Source: an uncultured Verrucomicrobiae bacterium
GTDB lineage: Bacteria > Verrucomicrobiota > Verrucomicrobiia > Limisphaerales > AAA164-E04
NCBI GenBank assembly: GCA_943788245.1
Contig: CALSPN010000021.1
Coordinates: forward strand, 51,616 to 115,615
Length of the DNA stretch: 64,000 bases
Direction: 5' to 3'
The position numbers and the translations under genes are program-made. The notes under the pieces were generated by a model. The model saw only the letters and a list, made by a program, of their open reading frames with translations. It searched no databases and was not told the origin of the DNA. Below, piece by piece: positions 10,124 through 23,326 of this stretch (positions within the stretch are counted from its first letter, which is position 1; the number at the start of each line of letters is the position of its first letter).

Positions 10124-11570
10124 ATGACAATCATGCAAGTTAGTGGGGAATGTTTTCCCTATTCGAAAACGGGAGGACTTGCCGACATGGTGGGTGCACT
10201 TTCAAAAGCCCTGGCAGTGGAGAGGAACTCAGGTTCAGGTCGTGACGCCGTTGTACCGCGGCATAGCCAGGAAATTCAAGGAAATCCAGCCTATGGATTG
10301 GGCTCTTGACCTGGAAATGGGGACAAGGTGGTTTCCGGCAAATTATATACATTAAATCCGCAACCAAATCTCACCATTTACTTTATCGAACAACCCGATT
10401 ACTTCGATCGTCCGGGGATTTATGGTGAAAAGAGTGAGGATTATGAAGATAATTCAGAGCGTTTTCTGTTTTTTTCCAAAGCTGCAACCAACCTTGCACG
10501 TTACCTGACTGATGCACCCGATATCGTCCACGCTCATGACTGGCAGGCAGGAATGGTCCCAGCGATGATTCAACATCAGCATATGCGTGGAGGCTGGTAT
10601 CCAGCCCCAACAACATGCTTTACTATTCATAATTTGGCTTATCAGGGGAATTTCCCCTCAGATTCATTCAGTTATACCAATCTTCCCAGCGATTATTTTG
10701 GGCCTCATGGAGTGGAGTTTTACAAACAAGTGAGCTTCCTCAAGTCAGGTTTGATTTTTGCAGATCAATTGACAACGGTCAGCCCAAAATATGCGAAGGA
10801 AATATTAACAGAAGAATTTGCCTGTGGCATGGGAGGCGTACTCAATGCTCGTGCAGAGAGTCTTTGCGGTATATTAAATGGAGTGGACTACGAGGATTGG
10901 AACACCCTTCAGAATCCGAATCTGGATGCTACTTACACGGTGGGTAAAATGGACGGAAAAGCGCTGCAAAAGAAAAAATCTGCAGACCATGTTGGGGCTT
11001 CCCTGTGAACCGAACGTACCCTTGCTGGGATTGGTGGGGCGATTGGTTGATCAAAAAGGGATGGACCTTCTCTTGCCAGCGCTTCATGCAACATTGGATC
11101 GCCGTTTCCAATTCGTGCTGCTCGGAAGTGGAATGCCATTTTATCAGGAAGGGTTCAAACGGCTTGCAAGGGACTATCCTGATCAGGTGGCAGTGACTAT
11201 TGGATATGATAATTCTCTGGCTCACAAAATAGAGGCCGCCTCCGATTTCTTTGTGATGCCTTCCAAATTCGAGCCTTGTGGATTAAACCAACTCTACAGC
11301 TTGAAATATGGAAGTGTCCCCATTGTTCGAGCTGTTGGTGGCTTGGATGATTCGATTATCGGATTGAGCGAATCCGCTAATGTCGCAACAGGGATCAAAT
11401 TCAATGATTATGCAGTCACTGCCTTGGAAGCTGCTCTCAACGAAGCTTTTGATCTTTTTGAGGATCAGGAAAGTTACAAAAAAATCCGCAAGAATGGCAT
11501 GCTCAAGGACTTCTCATGGGAACGTACTTCTCTTGAATACCTGGATCTCTACGACAGCTTGTTACAGTAG
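10124..11570 (+). CDS. glgA: Glycogen synthase (ADP-glucose type), frame-broken at three sites
   Basis: GT5 enzyme extending alpha-1,4-glucan from ADP-glucose in the cytoplasm. The N-terminal KTGGLADMVGALSKAL motif, VQVVTPLYRG, VHAHDWQAGMVPAM, TIHNLAYQG, the loop ILNGVDYEDWN, then GLVGRLVDQKGMDLLLPAL, the active-site region MPSKFEPCGLNQLYSLKYGSVP and GGLDDSI are all present but in three frames. Two single-base insertions (GG near 10222; A6 near 10973-10978) and one missing G in the G run near 10319 explain everything, giving 482 codons (481 aa), the usual GlgA length. It is 54 bases after serS. Errors are likely technical. Other glycogen genes are not in the window. Confidence 0.9.
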
Positions 11571-11627
11571 CGTGAAGTTCTTGGTTCAGGGGGTGATTGA
11601 AACTGCAGTAACCATTTATGATGACCT

Positions 11628-12224
11628 TCAGTTATCAACCGAGGGTGCTTCCTGAGGTTTCGAAGGTGCAATGCCTGATTGTGGATCACTGAGTTTTGAA
11701 GAAGACGATGCAGGAACATTTTCTCGTTTCCAATCTTTGTTCTGGTTTGGATTCCCTCGTTTTTGACGGAAAATCCCGCCTTTAGAAGAGTCCCGATGAC
11801 CTTCACCCCTCCCTGGGCCATTGCCAAATCCCCGCCTTGACCCTCCTGGTCCCTGATTCCGGCGGTTTTTCATTAATGCTTCAAATTGAGTCGCCTGTTG
11901 TTCGGTCAGATGCCCTTTGATTTCCGAGTTTACCTGAGAGAACTCTTCGGCAATTTTTGGATGCATCTTTTGCATCAAGGCGTCCATACGTTGCTGACTG
12001 CTCCTGAGTATCTGAGTGATATTGGTCTTTTGTGTGTCGGTAAGGTCGAGTCTGCTTCCAAAGCGTTGAATGAAATCATTCATCCTTGGTCCGCGTGGCA
12101 TCGGATCTCTTCGAGTTTGTGGGCGGTCCTTGGTGGGTCTCAGATCATTTAAAAACGTTCCGGTGATCAGCCCTGCGGTGTAGATGACCAGAGTTGCGAT
12201 GATGATTTTCCAGGAACTTACCAT
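11628..12224 (-). CDS. Spy/CpxP-like periplasmic LTxxQ protein, membrane-anchored
   Basis: 198 residues with one N-terminal membrane helix (IIIATLVIYTAGLITGTFL). A helical part follows with two LTxxQ-type motifs (DLTDTQKTNI at ~60 and HLTEQQATQF at ~105), the hallmark of Spy/CpxP/ZraP envelope-stress proteins. The C-terminal ~85 residues are low-complexity, rich in Gly, Arg, Asn, Pro and Ser, and unlike classical Spy. A strong GGAGGA ribosome binding site lies 3 bases before the ATG, inside the end of the preceding gene, which it overlaps by 7 bases. As the last gene of an ECF sigma operon it is probably an envelope-stress sensor or chaperone; the ligand is unknown. Confidence 0.7.
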   Translation of the reverse strand: MVSSWKIIIATLVIYTAGLITGTFLNDLRPTKDRPQTRRDPMPRGPRMNDFIQRFGSRLDLTDTQKTNITQILRSSQQRMDALMQKMHPKIAEEFSQVNSEIKGHLTEQQATQFEALMKNRRNQGPGGSRRGFGNGPGRGEGHRDSSKGGIFRQKRGNPNQNKDWKRENVPASSSSKLSDPQSGIAPSKPQEAPSVDN

Positions 12225-12532
12225 GATTCCTCCAACGCCTGGAATGGCTGGGTCATCGTATACTGGAGTTCAGAAGCCAGTGCATCAGAGGATGCGTTGG
12301 CGTCTGTTGTAGTGGAAAGAGTTGCCCAGGTAGTGATGAGGAGCATTACTGCGACACATGGGACAGCTGCTTTCCATAGTCCAAGCGCCCATATGGCTAC
12401 GTTATCCACCGGTTTGACGTTACGCAGTTGAGCCATGATACGCTTCTCAAAGGAGTAAGGGGTCTGATCATTTTCCGGTATCCTACGTGCTGCACGGATG
12501 AGGCGATCAAAAATGTCGTTATTTTTTTTCAT
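12218..12532 (-). CDS. Small single-pass membrane protein, probable anti-sigma factor
   Basis: About 104 residues from the ATG at 12532 (the open frame extends 11 codons further upstream). The cytoplasmic N-terminal ~60 residues are charged (FDRLIRAARRIPENDQTPYSFEKRIMAQLR), followed by a single membrane helix (AVPCVAVMLLITTWATL) and a short periplasmic tail. Its place directly between an ECF sigma gene and a Spy-like gene suggests it is the cognate anti-sigma or membrane tether. No zinc-binding HxxxCxxC motif is present, so it is not a classical ZAS anti-sigma factor. The role is inferred from context. Confidence 0.6.
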   Translation of the reverse strand: MKKNNDIFDRLIRAARRIPENDQTPYSFEKRIMAQLRNVKPVDNVAIWALGLWKAAVPCVAVMLLITTWATLSTTTDANASSDALASELQYTMTQPFQALEESW

Positions 12533-12583
12533 CTTATTCAAAATTAATGTGCTTCGTTGATGCAAAAGATCCCGCCATGCTTG

Positions 12584-13228
12584 CTACAAGTATTTCTCCT
12601 GATTGAAATCTTCTAGTATTTTGCGCATTTCCTTTCTAGCACGAAAGGCCCTGACCTTAACCAAAGATACTGACCAGCCTGTGATCTTGGCAATTTCTTT
12701 GACTGATTTCCCTTCAATGTCCAGGAGTGTAATGACCATGCGCGCTGCAGGCTGCAATCGCTCCAGTAAATCATGAACAAGTTTATTGATTGCCTCCTGT
12801 TTTTCACGTGTTGGATGTTTTTCTTCACCATAGACTTCCAGTAAATCAAAATCCTCTTGAGCAATGTCGGAGAACGATGAAACCTTGTTGCGTTGATGCT
12901 TGCGAAGGTAATCGTAACAGGTTCTCACGCTGATCTTCATGAGCCAGTGTTCAAAAGGAGCTTCCTCTCGGTAGGAATCCAATTTCTTGAACGTCTTGAT
13001 GAAAATCTCCTGCACAATGTCTTCAACTTCGCTCTCACGTCGTGCGTATTTGCGCGCTGTTGCAAAAACACGAGGTTGGTAATGGGCGATCAATGACTCA
13101 TATGCCGCTGTGTCACCATGCAACACTCTGCGAATAATTGTTTTTTCTTCGGATCGATCCAGTTTGGTTTCATTGATCAATCCCACGCATAACCCTTTCA
13201 GTTGCAATATATGTTGAGCTGCCAGCAC
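12584..13228 (-). CDS. ECF-family RNA polymerase sigma factor
   Basis: 214 residues. The sigma-2 region (~40-105) contains ESEVEDIVQEIFIKTFKKLDSYREEAPFEHWLMKI with region 2.2 and the -10 recognition segment; the sigma-4 region (~150-205) has LLDIEGKSVKEIAKITGWS and a helix-turn-helix ending in VKVRAFRARKEMRK. The chosen start is a GTG preceded by GGGAG at a 4-base gap; an internal GTG at 13186 preceded by AAAGGG is an alternative. It leads a three-gene operon with a small membrane protein and a Spy-like protein, so it probably drives an envelope-stress response and may autoregulate the operon. Confidence 0.9.
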   Translation of the reverse strand: MLAAQHILQLKGLCVGLINETKLDRSEEKTIIRRVLHGDTAAYESLIAHYQPRVFATARKYARRESEVEDIVQEIFIKTFKKLDSYREEAPFEHWLMKISVRTCYDYLRKHQRNKVSSFSDIAQEDFDLLEVYGEEKHPTREKQEAINKLVHDLLERLQPAARMVITLLDIEGKSVKEIAKITGWSVSLVKVRAFRARKEMRKILEDFNQEKYL

Positions 13229-13354
13229 ATCTCTCCCTTGTTGGTTTGATTTCGTCTGTCAGGGGAGATCGCTTTTTTCTGCTTGAAGCATTCATCCCTT
13301 CATTCGCTCAAAAAGACGCCTGACAATGCACCCAGGTTACAAAACTACAAAAAA

Positions 13355-17068
<3,714 letters not shown>

Positions 17069-17334
17069 AAAAGTGTTCTAATAAAATGACGATTGCTGCC
17101 GTCGAAAAATTACCACAGGACGCATTGACCTCCCTCGAACGAACCCACTTTTCCTGCGACCGCATCGCCGAGATGCAATCGATGGGATGACTGGACAAAT
17201 AATCCTTCCTCTCTTCTACATTGAGATGAAGAAAAAGCAACCGGTTATCGGGATGTTTTCCGTATGTTGCATCATGAATTTTTGGTGTATGCACGGAAGG
17301 GCAGGCGGTATTTCCGGATTTGGTATGGTTTTCT

Positions 17335-19374
17335 CTAGCCTAGTCCAAGCGTCCTTCGAACTTCTGCACGCGCCGATTCCAGCAGGGGACGGTCCTTGCA
17401 AAGATCGAGGTAGCGCCACCTGGGGAGTCCGCTTTGCTGTTTGCCGGCGAGCTCTCCCGGACCCCTTACTTTGAAGTCGGCTTCGGCGATCAGGAAACCG
17501 TCTCGTGTTTGCTCCAGCACCTTGAGCCGTTCCCAGGCCTCTTTCTTGGTTTCATCCCCAATCAAAATGCAGTGGGAAGCATGTGAACCACGCCCGATAC
17601 GGCCACGGATTTGGTGGAGTTGTGCCAGTCCGAATTGTTCGGCATTTTCAATGACCATGACCGTCGCATTGGGGACATCCACCCCGACTTCGATCACCGT
17701 TGTAGCCAGCAGTATGTGGGTTTCTCCTTCACTGAAAGAACGCATGATGCGGTCTGTCTCCTCACTTTTCATTTTCCCATGAACCATTGCCACTCTATAG
17801 GGTGCAAAGTATTCACTCAAAACGCTTAACTCTTTGGTGACAGCAGTGATTTCGGATTGTTCTTTGCCTTCCACTCTAGGGAAAACAAAGTATGCCTGCC
17901 GCCCTGTTCCGATTTGTTTTTTTAAAAAATCAAGCACTTTAGGTCTTGAATTGGCAGTCCTCAAATAGGTCTTGAGCGATCCTCTGCCTGACGGCATTTC
18001 CTCGAGTGTTGAAATATCCAGATCGCCGTAAAGAGTGAGCCCCATGGTTCGTGGGATGGGTGTTGCGGTCATGACCAGCAGGTGTGGATGTGCCCCCCTG
18101 CGAAGCAGTTTGTCACGCTGTGTTACGCCGAACTTGTGTTGTTCGTCGATGATGACCATGCCCAGTTTCTTTGATGTTTCATTTGATTGGATCAAGGCAT
18201 GAGTGCCAATGGTGAACAAAGGAAGTTCACTTTTTGTTGGAGCTTTTGTATTTCCTGTATGAAGTGCGACTTGGATTGGGTAAGGGGCCAGCCATTGACT
18301 GATGGTTCTATAATGTTGCTCCGCCAGTAATGTAGTCGGTGCCATCATGCTGGCGTCGTATCCACTTTCCAAAACCATCAAGGCGGCCATCACCGCAATG
18401 ACTGTTTTTCCGGAGCCCACATCCCCCTGCAGCAGTCGTCGCATAGGGTGTTGGACGGAAAGATCTTCCCTGAATTCTGCCAATACCCGGATTTGAGCTT
18501 TTGTGAGTTGGAATGGAAGCGATTCCAGGAACGGCTTAATGAATCGATTGTCATGAGCACAGGGCAAAGCCTTCATGGATTCCATGAATCTTTTGCGGCG
18601 AATCTGTACCTTTTCCTGGAGTGTGGTTGCCTCTTCCAAGGCCAGTCGTTCCCTGGCTGAATTTGCGTCCTGCATTGTCTCAGGAATATGCAACAGAGTG
18701 ATCGCCTGTTGGTAGGTGAGTGGATGTTCTTTTGGATACGCGATATTGGGTTCAACCACCTCGCTTGCATAAGCCCTTGTTGTCTCGTAAATTTTTTCTC
18801 TCAACCATCTCTGCTGGACCCCTTCCGTCAATCCATAGACAGGAACGATACGGTTCAGGTGCAGCAGTGAATCCTTTTCGTGATCTCCAACGAATTCAGT
18901 TTCTGGATGATCCATGGTTCGAGGCTTGAGGTTGTTTGGTTTTCCATAAACAAAAATTCTATGCCCTTTAGTGTAGATTTTTTTCAAGAACGGCATGTTC
19001 CACCAGCGGCATCGAAGTCGTCCGCTTGCATCCTCAACAACAGCTTCAAAAACAGACATGGAGCGCCCCCTCCAATACTTGACTCCGCAAGTAATGATTT
19101 CTCCGTGGATCGAAGCGTGTTCATCCAGAACGAGGTCTTTGATTTGGCTCAGGCAGGTACGATCTTCGTATCGCTTGGGGCGGTGCAGCAACAGGTCAGT
19201 GATCGTTTCTATCTTCAACTTGGCAAGTAGCGCTGTTTTCTCTGAACCGACTCCCTTCAGCGTGCTGACCGGAATTTTGGTCGAGTCAACCTCTGGATCC
19301 TGATGGTTGTCTGGCTTCTCAGCTTTGCCATGAAGTTTATCGGGCTCCGCTTGATTGTGTTCCTGCGCTGTCAT
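17335..19374 (-). CDS. recG: ATP-dependent DNA helicase RecG
   Basis: Superfamily 2 helicase that regresses stalled forks and branch-migrates recombination intermediates. About 679 residues from the ATG at 19374; a TTG at 19392 overlapping the upstream stop as TTGA is an alternative. Features: N-terminal helix-hairpin LKGVGSEKTALLAKL, the OB-fold wedge domain (~90-190), Walker A GDVGSGKT, DEQHKFG (motif II), TATPIPRT (motif III), helicase C-terminal ATTVIEVGVDVPNATVM and QIRGRIGRG, then the TRDGFLIAEADFKVRGPGEL tail. The frame is intact and length is normal. It immediately follows a TIM-barrel gene on the same strand. Confidence 0.97.
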   Translation of the reverse strand: MTAQEHNQAEPDKLHGKAEKPDNHQDPEVDSTKIPVSTLKGVGSEKTALLAKLKIETITDLLLHRPKRYEDRTCLSQIKDLVLDEHASIHGEIITCGVKYWRGRSMSVFEAVVEDASGRLRCRWWNMPFLKKIYTKGHRIFVYGKPNNLKPRTMDHPETEFVGDHEKDSLLHLNRIVPVYGLTEGVQQRWLREKIYETTRAYASEVVEPNIAYPKEHPLTYQQAITLLHIPETMQDANSARERLALEEATTLQEKVQIRRKRFMESMKALPCAHDNRFIKPFLESLPFQLTKAQIRVLAEFREDLSVQHPMRRLLQGDVGSGKTVIAVMAALMVLESGYDASMMAPTTLLAEQHYRTISQWLAPYPIQVALHTGNTKAPTKSELPLFTIGTHALIQSNETSKKLGMVIIDEQHKFGVTQRDKLLRRGAHPHLLVMTATPIPRTMGLTLYGDLDISTLEEMPSGRGSLKTYLRTANSRPKVLDFLKKQIGTGRQAYFVFPRVEGKEQSEITAVTKELSVLSEYFAPYRVAMVHGKMKSEETDRIMRSFSEGETHILLATTVIEVGVDVPNATVMVIENAEQFGLAQLHQIRGRIGRGSHASHCILIGDETKKEAWERLKVLEQTRDGFLIAEADFKVRGPGELAGKQQSGLPRWRYLDLCKDRPLLESARAEVRRTLGLG

Positions 19375-19388
19375 CCATAAAGGAGTTT

Positions 19389-20324
19389 TCAACTCAGCGC
19401 TGAACGCAGCATGGAGACACTCTGTGCCACGCCTGTGTCCGATGGGGCCTTGCCTTCGAATTCAAGCGAAACATAGCCATGATACCCTACATCCTTCAAA
19501 ATGCGGGCGATTCGGTTGTAGTCCAGATCAAGGGTATACCACTCACCTCCACCGTAGTAGGTTTTTGCTTGAACGAACACCGCCTCAGGAGCGACTTTTT
19601 GCAGCTTCTCATAAGGGTTTTCAAGAAAGTTACCCGTGTCCAGCAAGGCGCCCAACCAGGGGGAATCAATGCTGTTGAGAATTCTCAACAATCCCTCGGG
19701 TGTGCGGGTCAAACCCCAATGGTTTTCCAGTGCGAGCAGGACTCCTTTTCTTTCTGCGTGTACAAGACATTTTTCAATGCTGTCAATGCACCATTGAAAT
19801 CCTTCATCTTCGGTGTGTCCCGGTAAGATAGGTTCAAGCCCTCTGGCGGTCATCAGGTCATTGAAGGATTTGATGGTATTCCATCTTCCTGAATTCAAGC
19901 GAATGCAAGGGATGCCCATCTCATGCGCCAGGTTGATGCAGTTGATGGTGTGATCAATATGTTCCTGTCGGACTTTTGGATCTGGATCCACAAAATCCTG
20001 ATGGATGGACAGGGCAATCAGGTCGATGCCATTGATGAAGGCATGACGCTTGAGTTTTTGAAGATAGCCAATATCCTCTGAATCCATTTGACGGTGCAGG
20101 ATATCCACACCTTCGACACCCAACGCTGCAGATTTGTCGATCACCGTTTCAATACTTGTTTTCGGATCACGAAAGTGCCAGTAAGAATAGGACGAAATGC
20201 CTAATTTGATACGCGCTCGGTCTGGTGCGAGTTGAACCTTTGTTCCCACCGTTTTACATGCTGATCCGATCGAAGCGAGTCCGGTGATGCCGGCCGTTGA
20301 TTTGAGAAATTGGCGTTTGTTCAT
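19389..20324 (-). CDS. Exported sugar phosphate isomerase/epimerase-like TIM-barrel protein
   Basis: 311 residues. The N-terminus MNKRQFLKSTAGITGLASIGSAC combines a Tat-like KRQFLK motif with a lipobox-like Cys23, so it is likely translocated folded and may be lipid-anchored. The body is a xylose-isomerase-like TIM barrel: LGISSYSYWHF, GVDILHRQMDSEDI, LALENHWGLTRTPEGLL, GALLDTGNF and VSLEFEGKAPSDTGVAQSV, with the metal-site Glu, Asp and Glu residues. PVC bacteria carry many such exported paralogues, usually with Gfo/Idh/MocA partners, in sugar or cyclitol catabolism. The substrate is unknown. It sits between a PQQ-propeller gene (7 bases upstream) and recG. Confidence 0.8.
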   Translation of the reverse strand: MNKRQFLKSTAGITGLASIGSACKTVGTKVQLAPDRARIKLGISSYSYWHFRDPKTSIETVIDKSAALGVEGVDILHRQMDSEDIGYLQKLKRHAFINGIDLIALSIHQDFVDPDPKVRQEHIDHTINCINLAHEMGIPCIRLNSGRWNTIKSFNDLMTARGLEPILPGHTEDEGFQWCIDSIEKCLVHAERKGVLLALENHWGLTRTPEGLLRILNSIDSPWLGALLDTGNFLENPYEKLQKVAPEAVFVQAKTYYGGGEWYTLDLDYNRIARILKDVGYHGYVSLEFEGKAPSDTGVAQSVSMLRSALS

Positions 20325-20331
20325 AATTAGT

Positions 20332-21606
20332 TCACTTCCTGGAGAAACACATCAAATGGTGTTCTCCGCGTATGAGAAGCTGATCGTTAAAACCCACAGG
20401 GGAGGCGATGATGCGTTCTTCCAGGTCCTGCTCGCTGACAAGACGGCCAGACTGAGTCTTGTCCACGATAAATACCGTACCATCCTCTCGAGCGGCATAA
20501 AAGTAATCACCAGCAACAGAGGGGGATGCATAATAGCTGGACCGATGTTCAGGGAGATCCAGTTTCCAAATTTCTTTCCCGGATTCGGGCTCAATGGCGG
20601 CAATGGAACCCCTGTCACTTAGCACCAGTGCATTGGAACCATCGGATGTGGGCGAGGGGACAAAGCAACTGTGCTGGTCCGTTTTCCAAAGTCGGTTGCT
20701 CTGGGTGACATCACCTTTTCCTGAAAGCCGGATACCGTGCAATCGGGGTTGTCGCTTGTCTGCTCTGCCAAACGGGACAACGGCCACGTCATCAATCAGC
20801 ACCGGTGTGGCCACTGCAGGCCAGAAATTCTTGTTGGATGGGTTGAAGTCACCGCACATCCACAAGGTCCTGCCATTTGAGGGGTCATGGGCCGTCAGAT
20901 GCTGCCCTCCCCAGAGCAGGATGACCTCCTTGCCGTTCAATTTTGTGATGAGTGGGGATGTGTAGCCGTGATCGCCTTCGGTTGGAGTTTTGAAGTTGCG
21001 TGGCGTCTTCCATTGAAGTTTACCTGTTTGCCGATCGAATGAAGCCAGCCAGGATTCTCCCTGATGCATCCTCACCATCACCACACCTGATGACGTGACC
21101 ACAGGCGATGTACCGTGATCCCAGTAAAGGGAATCAGGACCGTAATTTTCAATCAAATTATGTTCCCATAAAATTTGACCATCGAGTTTTAATCCCGCCA
21201 GAGTGCCACTTTTAAAATAAGCAAACAGGCGTTTCCCATCTGTCGCAATGGAAGCATTGCTGCCGGAACCGTTGCGGTGTTTGCCTGGAACTTCTGCTCC
21301 CAGGCTTTGTCGCCACAATTCTTTTCCCTGAAAATCAAAAGCCAGGACACAGTCCTTACCTTCCGCAGGACAGGTGAGGAATATCTTATTATCCACCAGG
21401 ATGGGCGTTGAGGTTCCTTTACCTGGTAAAGGCGATTTCCACTTGAGCGTGTTTGTGTTCAAGGAGGAAGGGAAGTCTCCGGGGCCGAAGTTTCCATTCT
21501 GGTCAGGGCCGCGCCAATGTTGAGTTTGGGCCAATGCCGTGTGACTGGTACTGACCATAGCCAGATTAAAAATGATTCCCAACAATAGAAGGTGCGCGGA
21601 TTTCAT
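20332..21606 (-). CDS. Secreted PQQ-like beta-propeller protein
   Basis: About 424 residues from the ATG at 21606, which begins a signal peptide (LLLLGIIFNLAMVSTSHTALAQ); the open frame reaches 21675. The mature part has repeated blades ending in W-rich motifs (QHWRGPDQNGNF, KELWRQSLG, QILWEHNL, GKLQWKTP, RTLWMCGD, EIWKLDLP), i.e. the PQQ-like quinoprotein propeller without an attached dehydrogenase signature. In PVC bacteria these are abundant secreted or periplasmic proteins of unclear activity. It is divergent from a second propeller gene, and the TIM-barrel gene follows after 7 bases. Confidence 0.8.
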   Translation of the reverse strand: MKSAHLLLLGIIFNLAMVSTSHTALAQTQHWRGPDQNGNFGPGDFPSSLNTNTLKWKSPLPGKGTSTPILVDNKIFLTCPAEGKDCVLAFDFQGKELWRQSLGAEVPGKHRNGSGSNASIATDGKRLFAYFKSGTLAGLKLDGQILWEHNLIENYGPDSLYWDHGTSPVVTSSGVVMVRMHQGESWLASFDRQTGKLQWKTPRNFKTPTEGDHGYTSPLITKLNGKEVILLWGGQHLTAHDPSNGRTLWMCGDFNPSNKNFWPAVATPVLIDDVAVVPFGRADKRQPRLHGIRLSGKGDVTQSNRLWKTDQHSCFVPSPTSDGSNALVLSDRGSIAAIEPESGKEIWKLDLPEHRSSYYASPSVAGDYFYAAREDGTVFIVDKTQSGRLVSEQDLEERIIASPVGFNDQLLIRGEHHLMCFSRK

Positions 21607-21787
21607 GTCGATATCGTTAATGAATATCCTGAAATTATGCAAATGACCGTTCCAAAAGTCAAACGTCGGAACCAAAATCCGGTAGTCAACTTTCTTGTAA
21701 CCAGGCTGGAGCCTCCTGTGTCTTGCTTAATGTCCTGTACAATCTGAGTTTCTGCACTCAATGCACGCCAGATTTTAATTAACCTGA
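21607..21787. promoter_or_regulatory. Shared divergent promoter region of two PQQ-propeller genes
   Basis: The 181-base gap lies between the starts of two divergently transcribed, related propeller genes, so promoters for both must be here and co-regulation is possible. I cannot assign individual promoter boxes or an operator. Confidence 0.4.
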
Positions 21788-23164
21788 ATGAACTGCCTTA
21801 TGATTCGCCTAGTAAATTTCAAGATGCTTTGTCTTGCTGGAACTCTGGCCTCGGGAGCCTTGTTGTCCTCAGAAACCACCAACTGGCCTCAATGGCGCGG
21901 ACCAACTGCAAATGGGTATGCGACTACCGGCAATCCCCCGGTGGAATGGAGCGAAACCAAAAATATCAAATGGAAAAAAACCATTCCGGGTAAAGGTCAT
22001 TCTTCCCCGGTAATATGGGGAGATCGATTGTTTCTCATGACAGCCGTTGCTCTGGAGCAAAAAAACGAAGTTGCTCCCGAAAAAAATCCACCTGAACCAC
22101 AAGCTGATCCCCAGAGGAGACGCCGAGGCGGTCGCCGTGGGGGCTTTGGACGTCAGCAGGCGCCCACTCAGTTGCATGCCTTCCTTACCATTTGCCTCAA
22201 TAAAAACAGCGGTGAAACTATCTGGACACGTGAAGGTGTCAAGGAGGTGCCTCATGAGGGGCATCATTCAACCAACACGTTCAGCTCGGCCTCACCTGTC
22301 ACGGATGGTGAACACGTAGTTTCATTTTTTGGATCCAGAGGGTTGTTCTGCTACGATATGGACGGAAATGAAATCTGGAAAAAAGATCTGGGAAATATGC
22401 CAACACGCAATGGCTTTGGCGAAGGCTCCTCTCCGACACTTCATGGAAACGTCGTGATTGTTTTATGGGACAATGAAACCGACTCTTATGTAGTTGCTTT
22501 GGACAAGCGCAATGGGAAGCAGTTGTGGCGACAATCTCGGGATGAAAAAACAGGTTGGACAACTCCCTATGTGCTGACGCACGAAGGAGTGACCCAAGTC
22601 GTCATCAATGCCACCAACAAAGTGCGGTCTTACGATCTCCAGACAGGTGAATTGATCTGGGAATGCGGAGGGCAGACCACCAACACCATTCCTTCCATTG
22701 TCGCCGATGCGCACAACGTGTATGCACTCTCCGGCTACCGCGGTAATATGGCCATGGCGATTGCTCTGGGTGGTAAGGGAGATTTGACAGGGTCTGAATC
22801 CGTTCAATGGGAAGTGACTCGCGGGACGCCTTATGTTCCCTCTCCCCTCCTTTACAAAGGACGCCTTTGGTTTACTCAGGGCAACAATGCGGTCATTACC
22901 TGTTTGAACCCTCAATCAGGAGAAATTCATTATGCACAGGAGCGATTGAGTGGTTCTTCCGGTTTTTATGCTTCGCCGGTGGGTGTTTCCGATCGCGTTT
23001 ACCTTGCTGGCCGTAATGGAAAAACAACGGTCATTGAAAATGCAGACGAACTCAACGTATTGAGCTTGAATGAACTCGATGGTGAGATTGATTCCTCTCC
23101 AGCGGTTTCCGGAAATGCGCTTTATATTCGCAGTCATGATCATCTTTATTGCATTGCGGAATGA
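21788..23164 (+). CDS. Secreted PQQ-like beta-propeller protein
   Basis: 458 residues; signal peptide within the first ~28 (FKMLCLAGTLASGALLSS). The mature part starts NWPQWRGPTANGYATTGNPPVEWSE, a common opening of PVC outer-membrane-associated propellers. Blade motifs include ETIWTREG, NEIWKKDLG, KQLWRQSRD, GELIWECGG and SSGFYASPVG. A basic low-complexity insert (RRRRGGRRGGFGRQQ, ~112-126) interrupts the first blade region and is unusual. It is a paralogue of the divergent gene upstream. Activity and ligand are unknown; no catalytic dehydrogenase motif is seen. Confidence 0.8.
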   Translation: MNCLMIRLVNFKMLCLAGTLASGALLSSETTNWPQWRGPTANGYATTGNPPVEWSETKNIKWKKTIPGKGHSSPVIWGDRLFLMTAVALEQKNEVAPEKNPPEPQADPQRRRRGGRRGGFGRQQAPTQLHAFLTICLNKNSGETIWTREGVKEVPHEGHHSTNTFSSASPVTDGEHVVSFFGSRGLFCYDMDGNEIWKKDLGNMPTRNGFGEGSSPTLHGNVVIVLWDNETDSYVVALDKRNGKQLWRQSRDEKTGWTTPYVLTHEGVTQVVINATNKVRSYDLQTGELIWECGGQTTNTIPSIVADAHNVYALSGYRGNMAMAIALGGKGDLTGSESVQWEVTRGTPYVPSPLLYKGRLWFTQGNNAVITCLNPQSGEIHYAQERLSGSSGFYASPVGVSDRVYLAGRNGKTTVIENADELNVLSLNELDGEIDSSPAVSGNALYIRSHDHLYCIAE

Positions 23165-23326
23165 TTTGTTCAGACATTGATTTTTTCTTCCGTATCAAAC
23201 TGCCTGCTCTACGAAAAGTCACAGGACAGGTCACTTCAGCATTGCGCCCTGGCAGTTTTAGCATGGGGTAGTTCATCTGTTGTTTGTGAATAACAGCCAA
23301 TTCAGTGTTGCTGTTCTGCCACGGGC

